Of a stretch of DNA of 64,000 nucleotides, positions 43,187 through 54,886 are shown piece after piece (position 1 is the stretch's first letter; each line of letters starts with the position of its first letter). This DNA comes from Tremella fuciformis (Eukaryota > Basidiomycota > Tremellomycetes > Tremellales > Tremellaceae): assembly GCA_032768795.1 (NCBI GenBank), contig CP136493.1, positions 1,550,001 to 1,614,000 of the forward strand, in the 5' to 3' direction. A program made the translations under genes and the position numbers. The notes beneath the pieces are model-generated. The model worked only from the letters and a program-made list of their open reading frames with translations. It ran no database searches and was not told the DNA's origin.

Positions 43187-45797
43187 ATGGTGCAGATCAA
43201 ACGAACGTCGGCTATTGCCACCGTCCTTGTTGGCGCGGCGCTCTCGCAGGCTGCCGTGCTGCCTACTCGGCCGGCTGAACAGGGGGAACAGGTCCCGGCG
43301 CTGGTCGCCGATATCGGGCTCAAGTTGGGCTCTCTGGTGGGTGCTCAGGCATCGCTGCTGGTTGGAGTGCTCATAGTAGGGAAAAGCGGTCGAGCCGCGA
43401 GGGAAGCAAGTCGTCCTTTCTGCTCCTGACGCGGCAGTACACGGCAAGTGGAGGGGCAAGATGCGTAGGGGTCCGAGCCGGAACGACCGCGAGGTGGGTC
43501 GGCTCAGACAGTGGGTGGAGCCGAAGCTGACCGTATAGCCGGTCCACATTGACGCTCATGGGCATTCTCAGGTGAACATTGTGCAGCAGGTTGAGGGGCA
43601 TGGGCATGACGCGGGGAATGTACATGAGCACAACCATGTGCATCGGGATCATGATCACGACCATGATCACGACCACGACCACGACCATGACCACGACCAT
43701 GACCACGACCACGATCACGATCATGATCACGACCACGACCATGATCACAAAAGATCCGGGCCACTCAGCAAGCCTGGCCCCTCCTCGGTGAGCCAGTCAT
43801 CTGTTGTTCTTCTATCCTGGCTGACGAGTAGTCATTTGTCCACGCTCCACGCACACTGCGCGGCTCTGTATACCATGGCAAAGCGCCCGTGAGCGTCGAC
43901 GCGTCCGCTCAGCCCAAGCCCAAGGCTCGACGCACACTCACCGGCCCGCTCGCCGCCCTCGGCCGGGCGTTCCTCGGATCCAAACGAGCTGCACCTGAGG
44001 AATCTAACGAGCCCTCCAAGCGGTGGCACGACTACGACGGCTACCATCGCGATGTGGACGTATTTGTCGATGGGCGACACGGGCACCCTGTGATCGTGGA
44101 GACTGGCCGTGGGCACCATCATCGGGTCAAGGTGATCGCGAGGGATGGCGCTTCCAAGCGACACGATCACGACCATGACCATGACCACGACCACGATCAC
44201 GATCACGACCACGACCACTGGGACCATCATCACGACGGCGAGACAGTGATTGTACACCGTAGGGACGACAGCGGCACAGGGGCCGGAGCGATCGATATGG
44301 GCGGTGCACCCGGATACATCGACGTCACTTCGCCGGCCGTGGACAACCCCTCTGGGGAGCGGATCGCCTCATTGGTGCTGTCCACCTCTGGCACCGGATC
44401 AAACGACACTGCGTCCGATGCCAGCGCCAGTGCCGCCTCGTTCGTCCTCAACGCCTCGAACACCATTCGTACCCAGGTATACCTAGTCCCCGTGCCGTCC
44501 GTCGCCAGCGCGAGCACCAGCAGCAACGGCACCGACACCGCTGCGACCGCTGCGGACGTTGACGACTCGACGACGCAGCCGATCCAGGTCAACCTCAAGC
44601 TGCCGATCTTCGTGGCGGAAACAGCCACCGTCGAGCGGTACTGCGCGACATTCGACCCCACGCCCACGTCGGCCGCGCCGCTGACCGTCAAGCCGTGCGT
44701 CGACGCCAATGGCGGGTCCGACCCGCACGCGTCCCAGGTGTTCCTGTACGACCCCACAACGGGCGTGATCAGCCCCGACTGGACGCCCGCCCCGGCCAGC
44801 CAGGACGTCTTGCAGAACGTGCCCGACTCGGTGGACGACACTGACGGCAGCGACAACTCGACCTCGCCTGATGCCGACAACGGCGGCGGCGGCGACAACG
44901 ACGCGGCCGCGGCAGCACTGCCCGTCTCTGCCATGCCGTCCGCCTCTAGCTTCTTGCGCGCCGCGGCCGTCTCGCCCGTGCCTGCGGCCACCGGCTCCAT
45001 CTCTCCCCTCTCCGTCCCCTCCGCGTCCGCGTCGTCCTCTGGCGCGTCGGCGCAAGCAGCCGACATCACGTCGGCCAGCACGGCCTCTCTGCCCTCCAGC
45101 ACGCCGTCCACCGACACCGACAGCGCCGCCGACGCGCCCCTGCAACAGGCGTCCAACGTCACGCTCATCTTCTCGCCGTCCAACCCGTCGTTGAAATCCG
45201 CGTCGGCCGACTTTGACGACAACAAGAACAGCACGGCCGGCACGAACCAGGGTGCCGACACGGACGACGTGGCCATGCTCGCCTCGGCCACTGCCAGCGG
45301 CACCCTGCCGCCCTCCCGGACCGGCACCATCATCCTCCAGGCCCCGGCCGCGGAGGACGCGCTGCCCAGCGACGCAGTCACTGCTTCGGCGTCTGGGGTC
45401 GGGGCGGCCGCGGCGGCCAAGACTGGCGTGGCCAGTGCGGTGTTGAATGCTTTCCCTTCTCCTGCACCTTCCGCTTCGGCTTCTGCCGCAGCACTTGGCG
45501 CTGCTGCTGCCGCTGCCGCACCTTCAGCTTCAGCCTCGGCGTCCTCTGTCCTCGCTGCCGATGCACCCGACGCTTCTTCTTCCTCCGCCCCCGCACCTTC
45601 GGGTGGGGCGCCGCAGATAGACGACTTTACCGCGCCGTACCAGTGAGTTGTCCCCGCTCCCCACCACCCCTTCTGTGGTCTGACCCCAGGCCTCCTATGC
45701 GTCGGTAGACCCACTGACACGTATCAGATGGGTATGGACCGCCGCGTCGGCACAAGCGGCCGAGGCGTCGCTCAACGAAGAAGGCAGTGTCGCTTGA
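43187..45797 (+). CDS. Secreted-looking protein with two long His-Asp repeat tracts
   Basis: Exons 43187-43340, 43438-43493, 43539-43787, 43832-45642 and 45728-45797 give 779 residues; the first splice is the least certain. Residues 1 to about 23 are a signal peptide (MVQIKRTSAIATVLVGAALS). Two uninterrupted HD-dipeptide runs follow, about 17 and 11 repeats long, separated by roughly 130 residues. Dibasic KR pairs flank them (HDHKR|SGPL, GSKR|AAPE, PSKR|WHDY, ASKR|HDHD), as in Kex2-processed proteins. The central part has a folded-looking region with paired Cys (VERYCATFDPTP, TVKPCVDANG). The C-terminal half is Ser/Ala/Asp-rich, then PYQWVWTAASAQ. Metal binding by the His-Asp tracts and secretion are inference. 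No family recognised. Confidence 0.75.
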
Positions 45798-45909
45798 CCT
45801 CATGCGTTGATCTTGCGGTCGCATAGTGATGGAGACAATGTAGCATGCATGTTTGTGTAGCGCAGGGGCACGGCAGTGTGACAACAACATTTCTTTCGGT
45901 TGGTAGTGT

Positions 45910-48121
45910 CTAGCGGGATTTGGAGAATATACGGAACACCTTTGGAGCTGTCTCTGCACTGACCCCAGGCCCGCCGAACCGCTTGCGTTTCACCGCGGCG
46001 GAAGAATCGACTGACAACGATGATGTCGTCTTCTGGCTCAGCACACCGTGGGTCGAGATGCTACCTTGAGACGAGACGTTGTCATCGGTCGACGCAGCGG
46101 GGGCGAGAGGCCGTACGCCTCCTGAGGCAGCGAGAGGCTTCACGCCGAAAGGGTTGGTCGGGCCCGCCGAGGGCTTCTTGAACGGGTTGGACGAGCTCTG
46201 GGTCGGCGGCGCGCTGGACAGCGGCGGGGACGAGAGGACAGACGGCGGGGACGAGCTCGGCAAGGACGTCGGGGCGGATCTGCGACCCGGCGCGAGAGTG
46301 CTCGTGGGCTGACTGGCCGAGCTGAGCAGGTCGTCAAGGATATCCATCCGCCCATGGCGGATCTTCTGGCTGCCCGAGCCCCCAGGCAACAAATGCGACG
46401 TCTCCTCCACGACGGGGGTCTTGGCCCACTGCAGCGTCTCCCAGTGCTCGCGCGTCATTCTGACAAGCATCATCCCCGCGTCACCCTTGACCTGTGCGAT
46501 CCCAGTCCCCGCCCCCGCAAGGGCATCCTCATCGTCGCTGTCCTCGGCGCGGCGCGCCCTGAGAGTAGCCGCGACAAACTCGCGACTGCGCGCGTCGGCA
46601 TCTGCCTTCTTCTCCTTGAAGATCTTGCCGGCCATGGGGACCGGCCGCTCCCACGCCTCGCGCTTCTCGTTCTTCTTGACCCACGGGCGGAACTTGTCGA
46701 GCTTGTCGCGCTTGGCCCTCTTCGGCCGGCGCTCTTCCTCCCAGTACTCCGCCCACATGATCGCGTCTTCTCGCCGCTGCTTGGCGTCGCGGTACTCGCT
46801 CGCCGCGTCGTGTATCCGCGCGACGTCGGTGCCGTATACTTGGCCGATCCCGTCGGAGCGGTACACCGTGCTTGAACCAGATTTCCGGTTCGGGTCGAGC
46901 CCGTCCTCGTGAGGGATGCGCTTTTGCCGGGAGTGTGATTTTGGGACTTGCGGGAGCCAGGAGGGGTCCAAGGGCTGGGTGGTGGGGACGATGTGGAGTG
47001 CGAGGTGCCGTCGGAGGCGGGATTGACCGGCTTCTGGCGGGGAGGGCGGGGTTGGTGTGAGGGTGAGAGCGAGGTTGTCGATGATCCGCCCAGGAGGGGC
47101 GAGGGAGAAGAGCTGCCGCAGGCCGTCGGTGCATGGCTGCAGGTCGGCGTTCTGGCAGGCAAAGTATGCTCTGGAATGCCGGTTGAAAATGTCGAGAGCG
47201 ACAGTGGTGCAGGACGTCTCGCGTAGATCTGGAGTCAATCACAGCTCTCGACCCTAAGCACTCGAGGGAGCTCACCGAGCAAGGTGAGGCCCGGCCAGCG
47301 GGCGAGGGATCGCATGGCTTTGTCGCCCACACCCTTGCAGCCGGTCAAGTACCACGCGCGCAATCTCCACATCCCCCTGCCTTCGCCCCCTTCTGCGCCT
47401 GGCAGCTGGAGGCTGCTGGCCAGGAGACGGATGCCGTCGTCGGTAAAGTGGCACCCGCGCGTCCAGAGGACGTCCAGATGGGTACACGCTCTGAGCGCCT
47501 GGATCGTGCTGTCGTTGACGACCCTGTTGATGGAGCTCAGCGAGAGCGTCGTGAGCATGCAGAACCCGTCGTGGGGCATCTGCCGAAACATCCGCGGCAG
47601 CTCGAGGAATGGAAGTGCATCTTCTGGGGAAGTCGGCTTGCGACCCAGCGCGGGCAGGACGGCGTCGGTGGAGAGGGCGAGCGTGTGGTGCTGCGCCGTG
47701 CCCTCTGGGTCGAGCAGCGCTGCGAAGCCCCAGACGGTGCTTTCGTCCGGCCTGCAGGCGTGCTTTTGACCCTTCTGGACACTCTCGTAGCGCCTGTCGG
47801 CACGTACGCGGCTGAGCACCCGCCGGACGAGTGAGACGTCGACTCCGTCAAACGAGCTGGGGCTGAAGAGGTGGAAGTGCTTGGAGATGGCGGCGAGGCA
47901 GTGCGAGTGCAGCGATGCGACCGGTCCGCGAGCGGGGTCGACATCGTGCAGCGGCTGCACCTGCTGCAGCGGCAGAGGGAACAGGCGCCATATCGGCCGG
48001 TGGGTATCTGCTCTGATTCATCAGCGAGGCTCGAGAGGTTGCAGGGGGAGGGTGCTCACTTGAGCGTAGCGTCGGTGCGCTCTGCCCCGAGCCCCGAGCG
48101 GTGGTCGTACCAGTCGGTCAT
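45910..48121 (-). CDS. Leucine-rich-repeat protein with charged C-terminal region
   Basis: Two exons are clear: 48007-47276 and 47228-45910, joined across a 47-nt intron with phase 1. The first carries Amn1-like cysteine-containing LRRs: LTTLSLSSINRVVNDSTIQA, HLDVLWTRGCHFTDDGIRLL, RLRAWYLTGCKGVGDKAMRS, GLTLLDLRETSCTTVALDIF. The second exon has a highly charged block (AKQRREDAIMWAEYWEEERR), nuclear-localisation-like KRAKRDK and KRKRFGG, and an S/P-rich tail containing SSNPFKKP. The N-terminus is unresolved: ATG at 48121 opens a plausible start (MTDWYDHRSG), but its frame does not match the LRR exon across the evident intron 48008-48058. A missed exon or a frameshift is possible. Role unknown. 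Confidence 0.65.
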
Positions 48122-48958
48122 GCCTGCCTCTTCGCCGCCCCCTCGGCTCTGCTCATCGATGGGCTGCGCTGCTGGTGACGCGCTTGCTTTCTCTTTTAGC
48201 TACGACGCGTGGTACTGGCCGAACAATGCCGATAGATAGGCTCCTCGGTGCGAGCGGACATATTTGTTAGGCCTGCAGCTGTAGATCTGATGGCCAATCC
48301 GGTATGTCGGTCCGAGCGTAGAGAGAGAGAGGGGGGGGAGTGTGACGAAAAAGTCATTTGGCGCAGGGGCCAATGCATCGATCGCAAAAGGGAAAGAAGG
48401 AGAGCACGTCAGATGTCAGATCAGACACATCCTTGTTTAGCCGACTCCGAATTCCGCTCCCAAGTGTCACGAGTGTGGGACTGTGGCTGTGGGCACGGCA
48501 ACTTGGGGTCATCGGGTGGCCGCGGACGGATTCAACAGCTACAGACGGCAGCACAGAGAGAGATGCGGGGGACCGGCGGGGCCGGCTGTACCGATGCAGG
48601 CGAATAGAGTCATCTTATCATCTCCCACTTGACACTTGGAAAAAGACCCTCCTCTTCCCCAACCGTTTGCCGATTTCTGATAGGCCACAGCCACATCAAC
48701 CGCCGAGTCAAAGACGGCTTTATTTCTCACCAGCTCATTTCCATTCCATCCCATCCCATCCACCATCCATCCATCACCATCTCTGCATAGCAGCTAGAAG
48801 CCTCTTTTTAGAAAGAGAGCAAGGGGAAAGGGTGACTGTCGGCTACTCGGTCAGAGCGACTCCGGCCACCCCCCACTCCCATTCCTTTATTCCCTTCGCA
48901 ACTATCCCTCCTTGGCGCTACTCCTCGCACTCACTCCATCACCGCATCAGCCCACACC
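48122..48958. other. Divergent intergenic region upstream of PYC, no gene seen
   Basis: 837 bp lie between the LRR gene and pyruvate carboxylase. The PYC-proximal 200 bp are rich in CCATCC repeats (CCCATCCCATCCACCATCCA near 48757), typical of a leader with low-complexity pyrimidine sequence. A run of eight G follows GAGAGAGA near 48330. Confidence 0.5.
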
Positions 48959-51900
48959 ATGGCCGAGGCTCCTAGCGCCGTGAGTACTGCGCTTCTCCAC
49001 ACGCCAAGCACTGCCCGCATCCATAAACGTTCATTCCCCCCCTCCTCCCCTCTCTATCTCTCTTTCTCTCGCCGCACCCTCTTCACCGCGCATTCCACCT
49101 CGGCATGACCGCGTACGGGCACCAGCTGACGCATGCTCCCCATTCTCATACCCACCGCTCGCTGCACCATCACCTGCCTCCCGCTTCGCACACCGACGCT
49201 GCCGCTGCCGCTGCAAACGATCACGCCCAACAGATCAGCTCGTGGGCCTCCCACCTCGGCGTGGACCAGTCGGTCCCCGGCACACCCGGCTCGCCAGGCT
49301 CGCCCGCCGTCCACTCGTCAGCCACCTCCCGCATGCCCGGTGCTACACCAGCTGACGAGCAGCGTCCAGACACTGCGGAAGCGCCAAGCCGGCCACCATG
49401 GGCCCCTCAAAAAGGTCCTCGTCGCCAACCGCGGTGAGATCGCCATCCGCGTCTTCCGTACCGCCCACGAGCTCGCCATGACCACCGTCGCCATCTACTC
49501 GTACGAGGACCGCATGAACGCTCACCGATACAAGTCGGACGAGTCGTACATGGTCGGCAAGGGTCTCACCCCCGTCGCGGCCTACCTCTCCCAGGACGAG
49601 ATCGTCAAGGTCGCCCTGGAGCACGGCGTCGACATGATCCATCCCGGGTCAGCAATCCCCTCCTGCTATTCACCAGCACTCTGACCTGCAGTTACGGTTT
49701 CCTATCCGAAAACGCAGAGTTCGCCAAAAAGGTAGAGGATGCCGGTATCGCTTTCATCGGTCCCCGCCCAGAGACCATCGATGCCCTCGGTGACAAGACC
49801 AAGGCCCGTACCCTCGCCATCAAGACCAAGGTCCCGGTGGTACCCGGAACCCCTGGCCCCGTCGAGTCTTACGAGCTCGCCAACGACTTCATCGAGGAGT
49901 ACGGCTTCCCCGTCATCATCAAGGCGGCCATGGGAGGTGGCGGTCGTGGTATGCGTGTGGTGCGAGACAAGGAGAGCTTCAAGGAGAACTTTGAGCGGGC
50001 TGTCTCCGAGGCCAAGTCGGCCTTTGGTGACGGTACCGTCTTCATCGAGCGTCAGTACCTCCCAACGAGTTGCAGGCCCCTGCTGAGCTGCAGGATTCCT
50101 TGACAAACCCCGCCACATCGAGGTCCAGCTGCTCGCTGACGCTCACGGCAACTGTGTCCATCTCTTCGAGCGAGACTGCTCGGTGCAGAGGCGACACCAA
50201 AAGGTGTGCCCGCTCACAAGGCCTATCTGTGCTTGCTGACTCGCAGGTCGTCGAGATCGCTCCCGCTCCCCATCTCGACGAGTCCATCCGTCAGGCCATT
50301 CTCGACGATGCTCTCAAGCTCGCCAACGCTGTCAACTACCGCAATGCTGGTACCGCCGAGTTCTTGGTCGACCAACAGGGCCGCCACTACTTCATCGAGA
50401 TCAATCCCCGTATCCAGGTCGAGCACACCATCACCGAGGAGATCACCGGCATCGACATTGTCGCCGCTCAGATCCAGATTGCCGCTGGTGTTTCCCTTGA
50501 GCAGCTTGGCTTGACCCAGGAGCACATCCACCGACGTGGCTTCGCTATTCAGGCTCGTATCACCACCGAGGACGCCGCTGCCGGCTTCCAGCCCGACACC
50601 GGTAAGATCGAGGTATACCGATCCGCTGGTGGTAACGGTGTCCGTCTGGACGCCGCTTCTGGCTTCGCCGGCGCCCAGATCACTCCCCACTACGACTCCC
50701 TCCTCGTCAAGTGCTCCGTCAGTGGTGCCACCTTTGAGGTCGCTCGGCGGAAGCTCCTCCGTGCATTGGTCGAGTTCCGTATTCGCGGTGTCAAGACCAA
50801 CATCCCTTTCCTCATGCGCCTGCTTACTCACCCCGTCTTCGAGTCCGGTAAGACGTGGACCACCTTCATCGACGACACCCCAGCTCTCTTCAAGCTCATT
50901 CAATCCCAGAACCGAGCACAGAAGCTGCTTGCATACCTCGGAGATGTTGCAGTCAACGGATCGTCCATCATGGGGCAGTCCGGTGAGCCAGGACTCAAGA
51001 CAGAAGCTCTCATCCCGCAGATCGTCGACGATGCTGGCAAGGTTGTCGATACCTCTGTGCCGTGCCAGAAGGGTTGGAGGAACATCATCGTCAACGAGGG
51101 CCCGGCAGCGTTCGCCAAGGCCATCCGCGGCTACAAGGGCTGTCTCATCATGGACACCACCTGGCGTGACGCTCACCAGTCCCTGCTTGCTACCCGCATG
51201 CGTACCGTTGACATGGCCAACATCGCCAAGGAGACCTCGCATGCTCTGCAGAACGCCTACTCGCTCGAGTGCTGGGGCGGTGCCACCTTCGATGTCGCCA
51301 TGCGATTCCTTTACGAGGACCCGTGGGACCGTCTTCGCACCCTCCGGAAGCTCGTCCCCAACATCCCTCTGCAGGCTTTGGTCCGTGGTGCCAACGCCGT
51401 CGGCTACACCTCGTACCCCGACAACGCCATCTACGAGTTCTCGAAGAAGGCTGTTGAGGCCGGTCTCGACATCTTCCGTGTCTTTGACTCGCTCAACTAC
51501 GTCGAGAACCTCAAACTCGGCATTGACGCCGCGAAGAAGGCTGGCGGTGTCGTTGAGGGCACCATCTGTTACTCTGGTGATGTTGCCAACCCCAAGCGCA
51601 CCAAGTACACCCTCGAGTACTACCTCGACCTCACCAAGCAGCTCGTCGACGAGGGCATCCACGTTCTTGGTATCAAGGACATGGCTGGTCTTCTGAAGCC
51701 TGAGGCTGCGCGATTGCTCGTTGGCGCCATCCGAAAGGCTCACCCCGACCTCCCCATCCACGTCCACTCACACGACACGGCCGGTATCGCTGCCGCCTCG
51801 ATGATCGCTTGCGCCATGGCCGGTGCCGATGTTGTCGATGTTGCCATTGATGACTTGTCCGGCTTGACCTCGCAGCCCGCTATGGGTGCCGTGGTCTCTG

Positions 51901-53035
51901 CTCTCGAGCAGACCGGCCTCGGCACTGGTATCTCTCACGAGAACATCCAGGCTCTCAACACGTACTGGTCGCAGATCCGCGTGCTGTACGGCTGCTTCGA
52001 GGCTAATGTGCGCGCTTCGGACTCTGGTGTGTTCGACCACGAGATGCCCGGTGGTCAGTACACGAACTTGCAGTTCCAGGCTTCCCAGCTCGGCCTTGGC
52101 ACCCAGTGGATCGAGATCAAGAAGAAGTACATCGAGGCGAACCAGCTTTGTGGCGACATCATCAAGGTCACACCGTCCTCCAAGGTCGTCGGCGACTTTG
52201 CCCAGTTCATGGTTTCGAACAAGCTGTCCAAGCAGGACGTCATCGACCGTGCCGCCCAGCTCGACTTCCCTCAGTCTGTCGTCGAGTTCTTCCAGGGTTA
52301 CCTTGGCCAGCCGTACGGCGGATTCCCGGAGCCTCTCCGAACCAACATCATCCGCAACAGGGAACGTATCGACGCTCGTCCTGGTCTCTCCATGAAGCCT
52401 CTTGACTTCAAGAAGATCAAGGACGAGCTGAGGGAGAAGTACGGTAGCCACATCAACGACTTTGACGTGCAGTCGTACTGCATGTACCCCAAAGTCTTTG
52501 AGGAGTTCCAGGGCTTTGTCGAGAAGTACGGCGACCTGTCGGTCGTGCCCACACGATTCTTCCTCGGCAAGCCTGCCATTGGCGAGGAGCTCGCCATCTC
52601 CATCGAGCAGGGTAAGACCCTCATCATCAAGCTGCTCGCGGTCGGCCCTCTCAACACCGAGAAGGGTACCCGAGAGGTGTTCTTCGAGCTCAACGGCGAG
52701 ACCCGTGCTGTCGTCATCACCGACCGCAATGCCGCGATCGAGCACGTGTCGAGGGAGAAGGCGACCAGCGACCCGGGAAGCGTCGGCTCGCCCATGTCGG
52801 GTGTGGTCATTGACGTGCGGGTCAAGGAGGGCCAGGATGTTAAGGCAGGCGACCCGTTGTGCGTCCTGTCGGCAATGAAGGTGGGTCCAACTACTATCGA
52901 GACGGTGAGAGCAGTGCTGATGATAAGATGGAGTCGGTCGTCTCCTCGCCCGTGTCAGGCAAGGTCAAGCGGGTGCTTGTGTCGGAGAACGACTCGATCG
53001 CCCAGGGCGACCTTGTGGTCGAGATCACTCACTAG
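48959..53035 (+). CDS. PYC1: Pyruvate carboxylase
   Basis: A biotin enzyme making oxaloacetate from pyruvate, bicarbonate and ATP; cytosolic in most fungi. The model has exons 48959-48979, 49126-49272, 49322-49647, 49692-50050, 50094-50203, 50247-52880 and 52928-53035, giving 1234 residues. The order is biotin carboxylase ([52 protein letters not shown]), carboxyltransferase ([44 protein letters not shown]) and biotin carrier ([15 protein letters not shown]). The core from 49350 on is certain. The first two introns are my choice, because the His-rich N-terminal frame ([16 protein letters not shown]) and the core frame differ by one. An alternative start is ATG 49105. The last intron lies exactly between the biotin Lys and the following Met. 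Confidence 0.96.
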
Positions 53036-53298
53036 ACGATGTGGAAGTGAATGTTTCGGCGGGTCTCATGGTAAAAAGTATACCCGAGGAGAGGATTATG
53101 CAAGAAGTATTAGAAGGTCGACCCGTGCTGTGTGATATCGAGATACGCAGGCAAATAAATGCATGTGCAGCTGTGACGGCGAGGCGAAATGAACACATCC
53201 GGGCTGTCATAACCAGACCAGTGATAAATTGAATAGTAGGCCGGGGGTGCTACGTATGTACGCCGGGATCGGGGGCCGTCAAGGGCCGAGTCGCGACG

Positions 53299-53628
53299 CT
53301 AAGCAGTCGACTGATCCGTCCGACTCGCGTCCGTATCGCCGACGCCCTCGCCCGTAGACGGCGCAGTGGGCGGTCGGACTCGGAATGTCAGCGGACCACC
53401 GAACGACGCAGCGCTGAATGTGGGCTGCTCGACAGCAGACGAACCGCTGGTCCTTCTGCGCATCCTGAGATCGAAACTTGGAGTGATTTCACTCAAGGGC
53501 GAGCGCGGCGGCGAGCTCGGGAGCGTCGCAGCTCTCGCTGCATTGCGTGTTCCTGCTGGTACTTCATTCTCTTTGTCGTTCGAGTCTGCCGAGCTGGTGG
53601 GGTCAAAGGTTGTTGCGTTGGCAGACAT
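53299..53628 (-). CDS. Small disordered protein with KEN box, unknown
   Basis: A single-exon frame of 109 residues starts at ATG 53628. It contains SNDKENEVP near residues 16-24, a textbook KEN degron context. Clustered proline-directed sites (SSPPRSPLSEITPS) are followed by a basic run (RMRRRTSG). This is what cell-cycle substrates of APC/C and CDK look like. The family is not known, and the KEN function is inference from a short motif. It is convergent with pyruvate carboxylase. Confidence 0.55.
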   Translation of the reverse strand: MSANATTFDPTSSADSNDKENEVPAGTRNAARAATLPSSPPRSPLSEITPSFDLRMRRRTSGSSAVEQPTFSAASFGGPLTFRVRPPTAPSTGEGVGDTDASRTDQSTA

Positions 53629-54024
53629 GGTCGCCTGCTATAGCCAGGAGCGCACGTAGAGAGTCGAGTGTGGGATTGCAGTAGAGTAGTAAGAAGACAT
53701 CTGATGCGCAGCTCGGTCGGGCCATACGCCCACCTTTCTCCGTGCGCATGGGACAAGGGAGCCCGGCGGGGCCTTCGATGCGAGCGTCTCAGTGTCGCCA
53801 CCCGAGCGTACGCAGCTCTCGGCTGGAAGTTGAGGCGACAAGGCGTGCCGCGGACTCTTGCGAGGCCCACCAGTTCCTAATGCCCCGCAGCGTCAGTCTC
53901 AGTCTGAGGGAGTTCTACCTGTCATTTGCTTAGGCTGTACGCGTTCAGTGCTTCAAGTGAGAGTCAAGTTGGGCATATGCATAGATCAGATACGAGACAA
54001 GAGATTGTATGAGCGCAGATAGGA

Positions 54025-54510
54025 CTACAGGTCCTCCTCTTCGAACCATGAACGCGGCGCCCGGGTAGGGGCTGCAGTACTATCCCGCTGCGGATTCTGC
54101 TGGGCGGGCATAGCGACCCGGGCGCTGGTCATATATGGTCCACTGGCGGCTTGGTCAAAACCCCTCGTGGGCGGCGCACTTCCTGTGGCGGGAGGGCCGA
54201 TCGGTGCGTTGTAGGCTGTGCCAGCCCCGCTACCAGTAGGGTGTCCTCCGGGGTCTTAAACGTCAGCACACCTGTCCGCACGGATCCTCTGTCTCTGAGG
54301 CTCTGGGCACTCACAAAAGGTCCTGGTCATCCTACCGGAATCCAAGCTCCCCCTGGCCTGCGACCTCGCATTGTCTGAGGGACCGCGGGGATGCCAGTCG
54401 ATGCGGGTGGCTCGAGTGTTCGGCCCCTGAACAGTTGTCGCATCGAAGCTCCTTTGATTGGCATTGGCGAGCCTCTGAAGGCGTTCGTCAAGACTCTGTT
54501 TGTCAGACAT
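54025..54510 (-). CDS. Short disordered protein, accessory cluster member 1
   Basis: Exons 54510-54315 and 54254-54025 are joined across a 60-nt intron (GTGAGT..TTTAAG, CTGAC branch), giving 141 residues. It starts MSDKQSLDERLQRLANANQR, a short predicted helix. Then it is Arg/Ser/Gly-rich, and after the splice Pro/Gly/Ala-rich (GGHPTGSGAGTAYNAPIGPP), ending APRSWFEEEDL. Upstream lies a 148-bp tandem duplication of its promoter region, with TATATCTTAAAAG-type sequence in the nearer copy. No family recognised. Confidence 0.55.
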
Positions 54511-54586
54511 TCTAGTGGGACTCTGTATAGTAGCTCTGTGTGGGGGCGTGACGCCGTGTCTTCGAAATCTGGAAGAACGCAGAGAC

Positions 54587-54882
54587 AAGTCTTGGAAGAA
54601 GTCTTTTAAGATATATGCCGGACAGAAGCCTTCAGCCAGCCCGGAGTTTGAGAAGAAACTTCGCTTAGATGCCCCCACTTCGCTTGCTCCTTTTGGGCTC
54701 CGTGCGTTTACTCTCCGCCCTCACTCGCGAGATAAGAGTTGCAAGAAATCTTTTTAAGATGTAAGACACGCAGAAGCCTTCAGTCAGCCCCGAGTTCGGA
54801 AGGAAACTTCGCTTAGATGCACCCGCCTCGCTTGCTTATTTGTGCTCCGTGCGTTGATCCTCCGCCCTTACTCGCGATAACG
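54587..54882. repeat. 148-bp direct tandem repeat (two copies)
   Basis: Copy 1 is about 54587-54734 and copy 2 about 54735-54882, with identical spacing of landmarks such as CAGAAGCCTTCAG (54623 and 54771) and AACTTCGCTTAGATGC. Copies differ at perhaps 20% of positions by eye. Both lie upstream of the minus-strand gene starting at 54510 and look like a duplicated promoter segment. Each copy has a TCTTAAAA-type A/T patch on the minus strand. Confidence 0.8.
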
Positions 54883-54886
54883 CCTA

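Noticed and set aside
43645..43750. CRISPR-like or satellite array at the His-Asp tract
   Set aside because: The repeat is a 6-nt dipeptide code inside an open reading frame, with no spacers; this is a eukaryotic coding repeat.
44230..45720. 496-codon minus-strand frame, Ala/Glu/Gly-rich
   Set aside because: It is the complement of the Ser/Ala/Asp-rich half of the secreted-type protein; it has no motif and no splice support.
50223..51767. Long open minus-strand frame (514 codons) opposite pyruvate carboxylase
   Set aside because: It lies wholly within the certain PYC coding exon. Its Gly/Val/Asp-rich composition is what the complement of a codon-biased gene gives.
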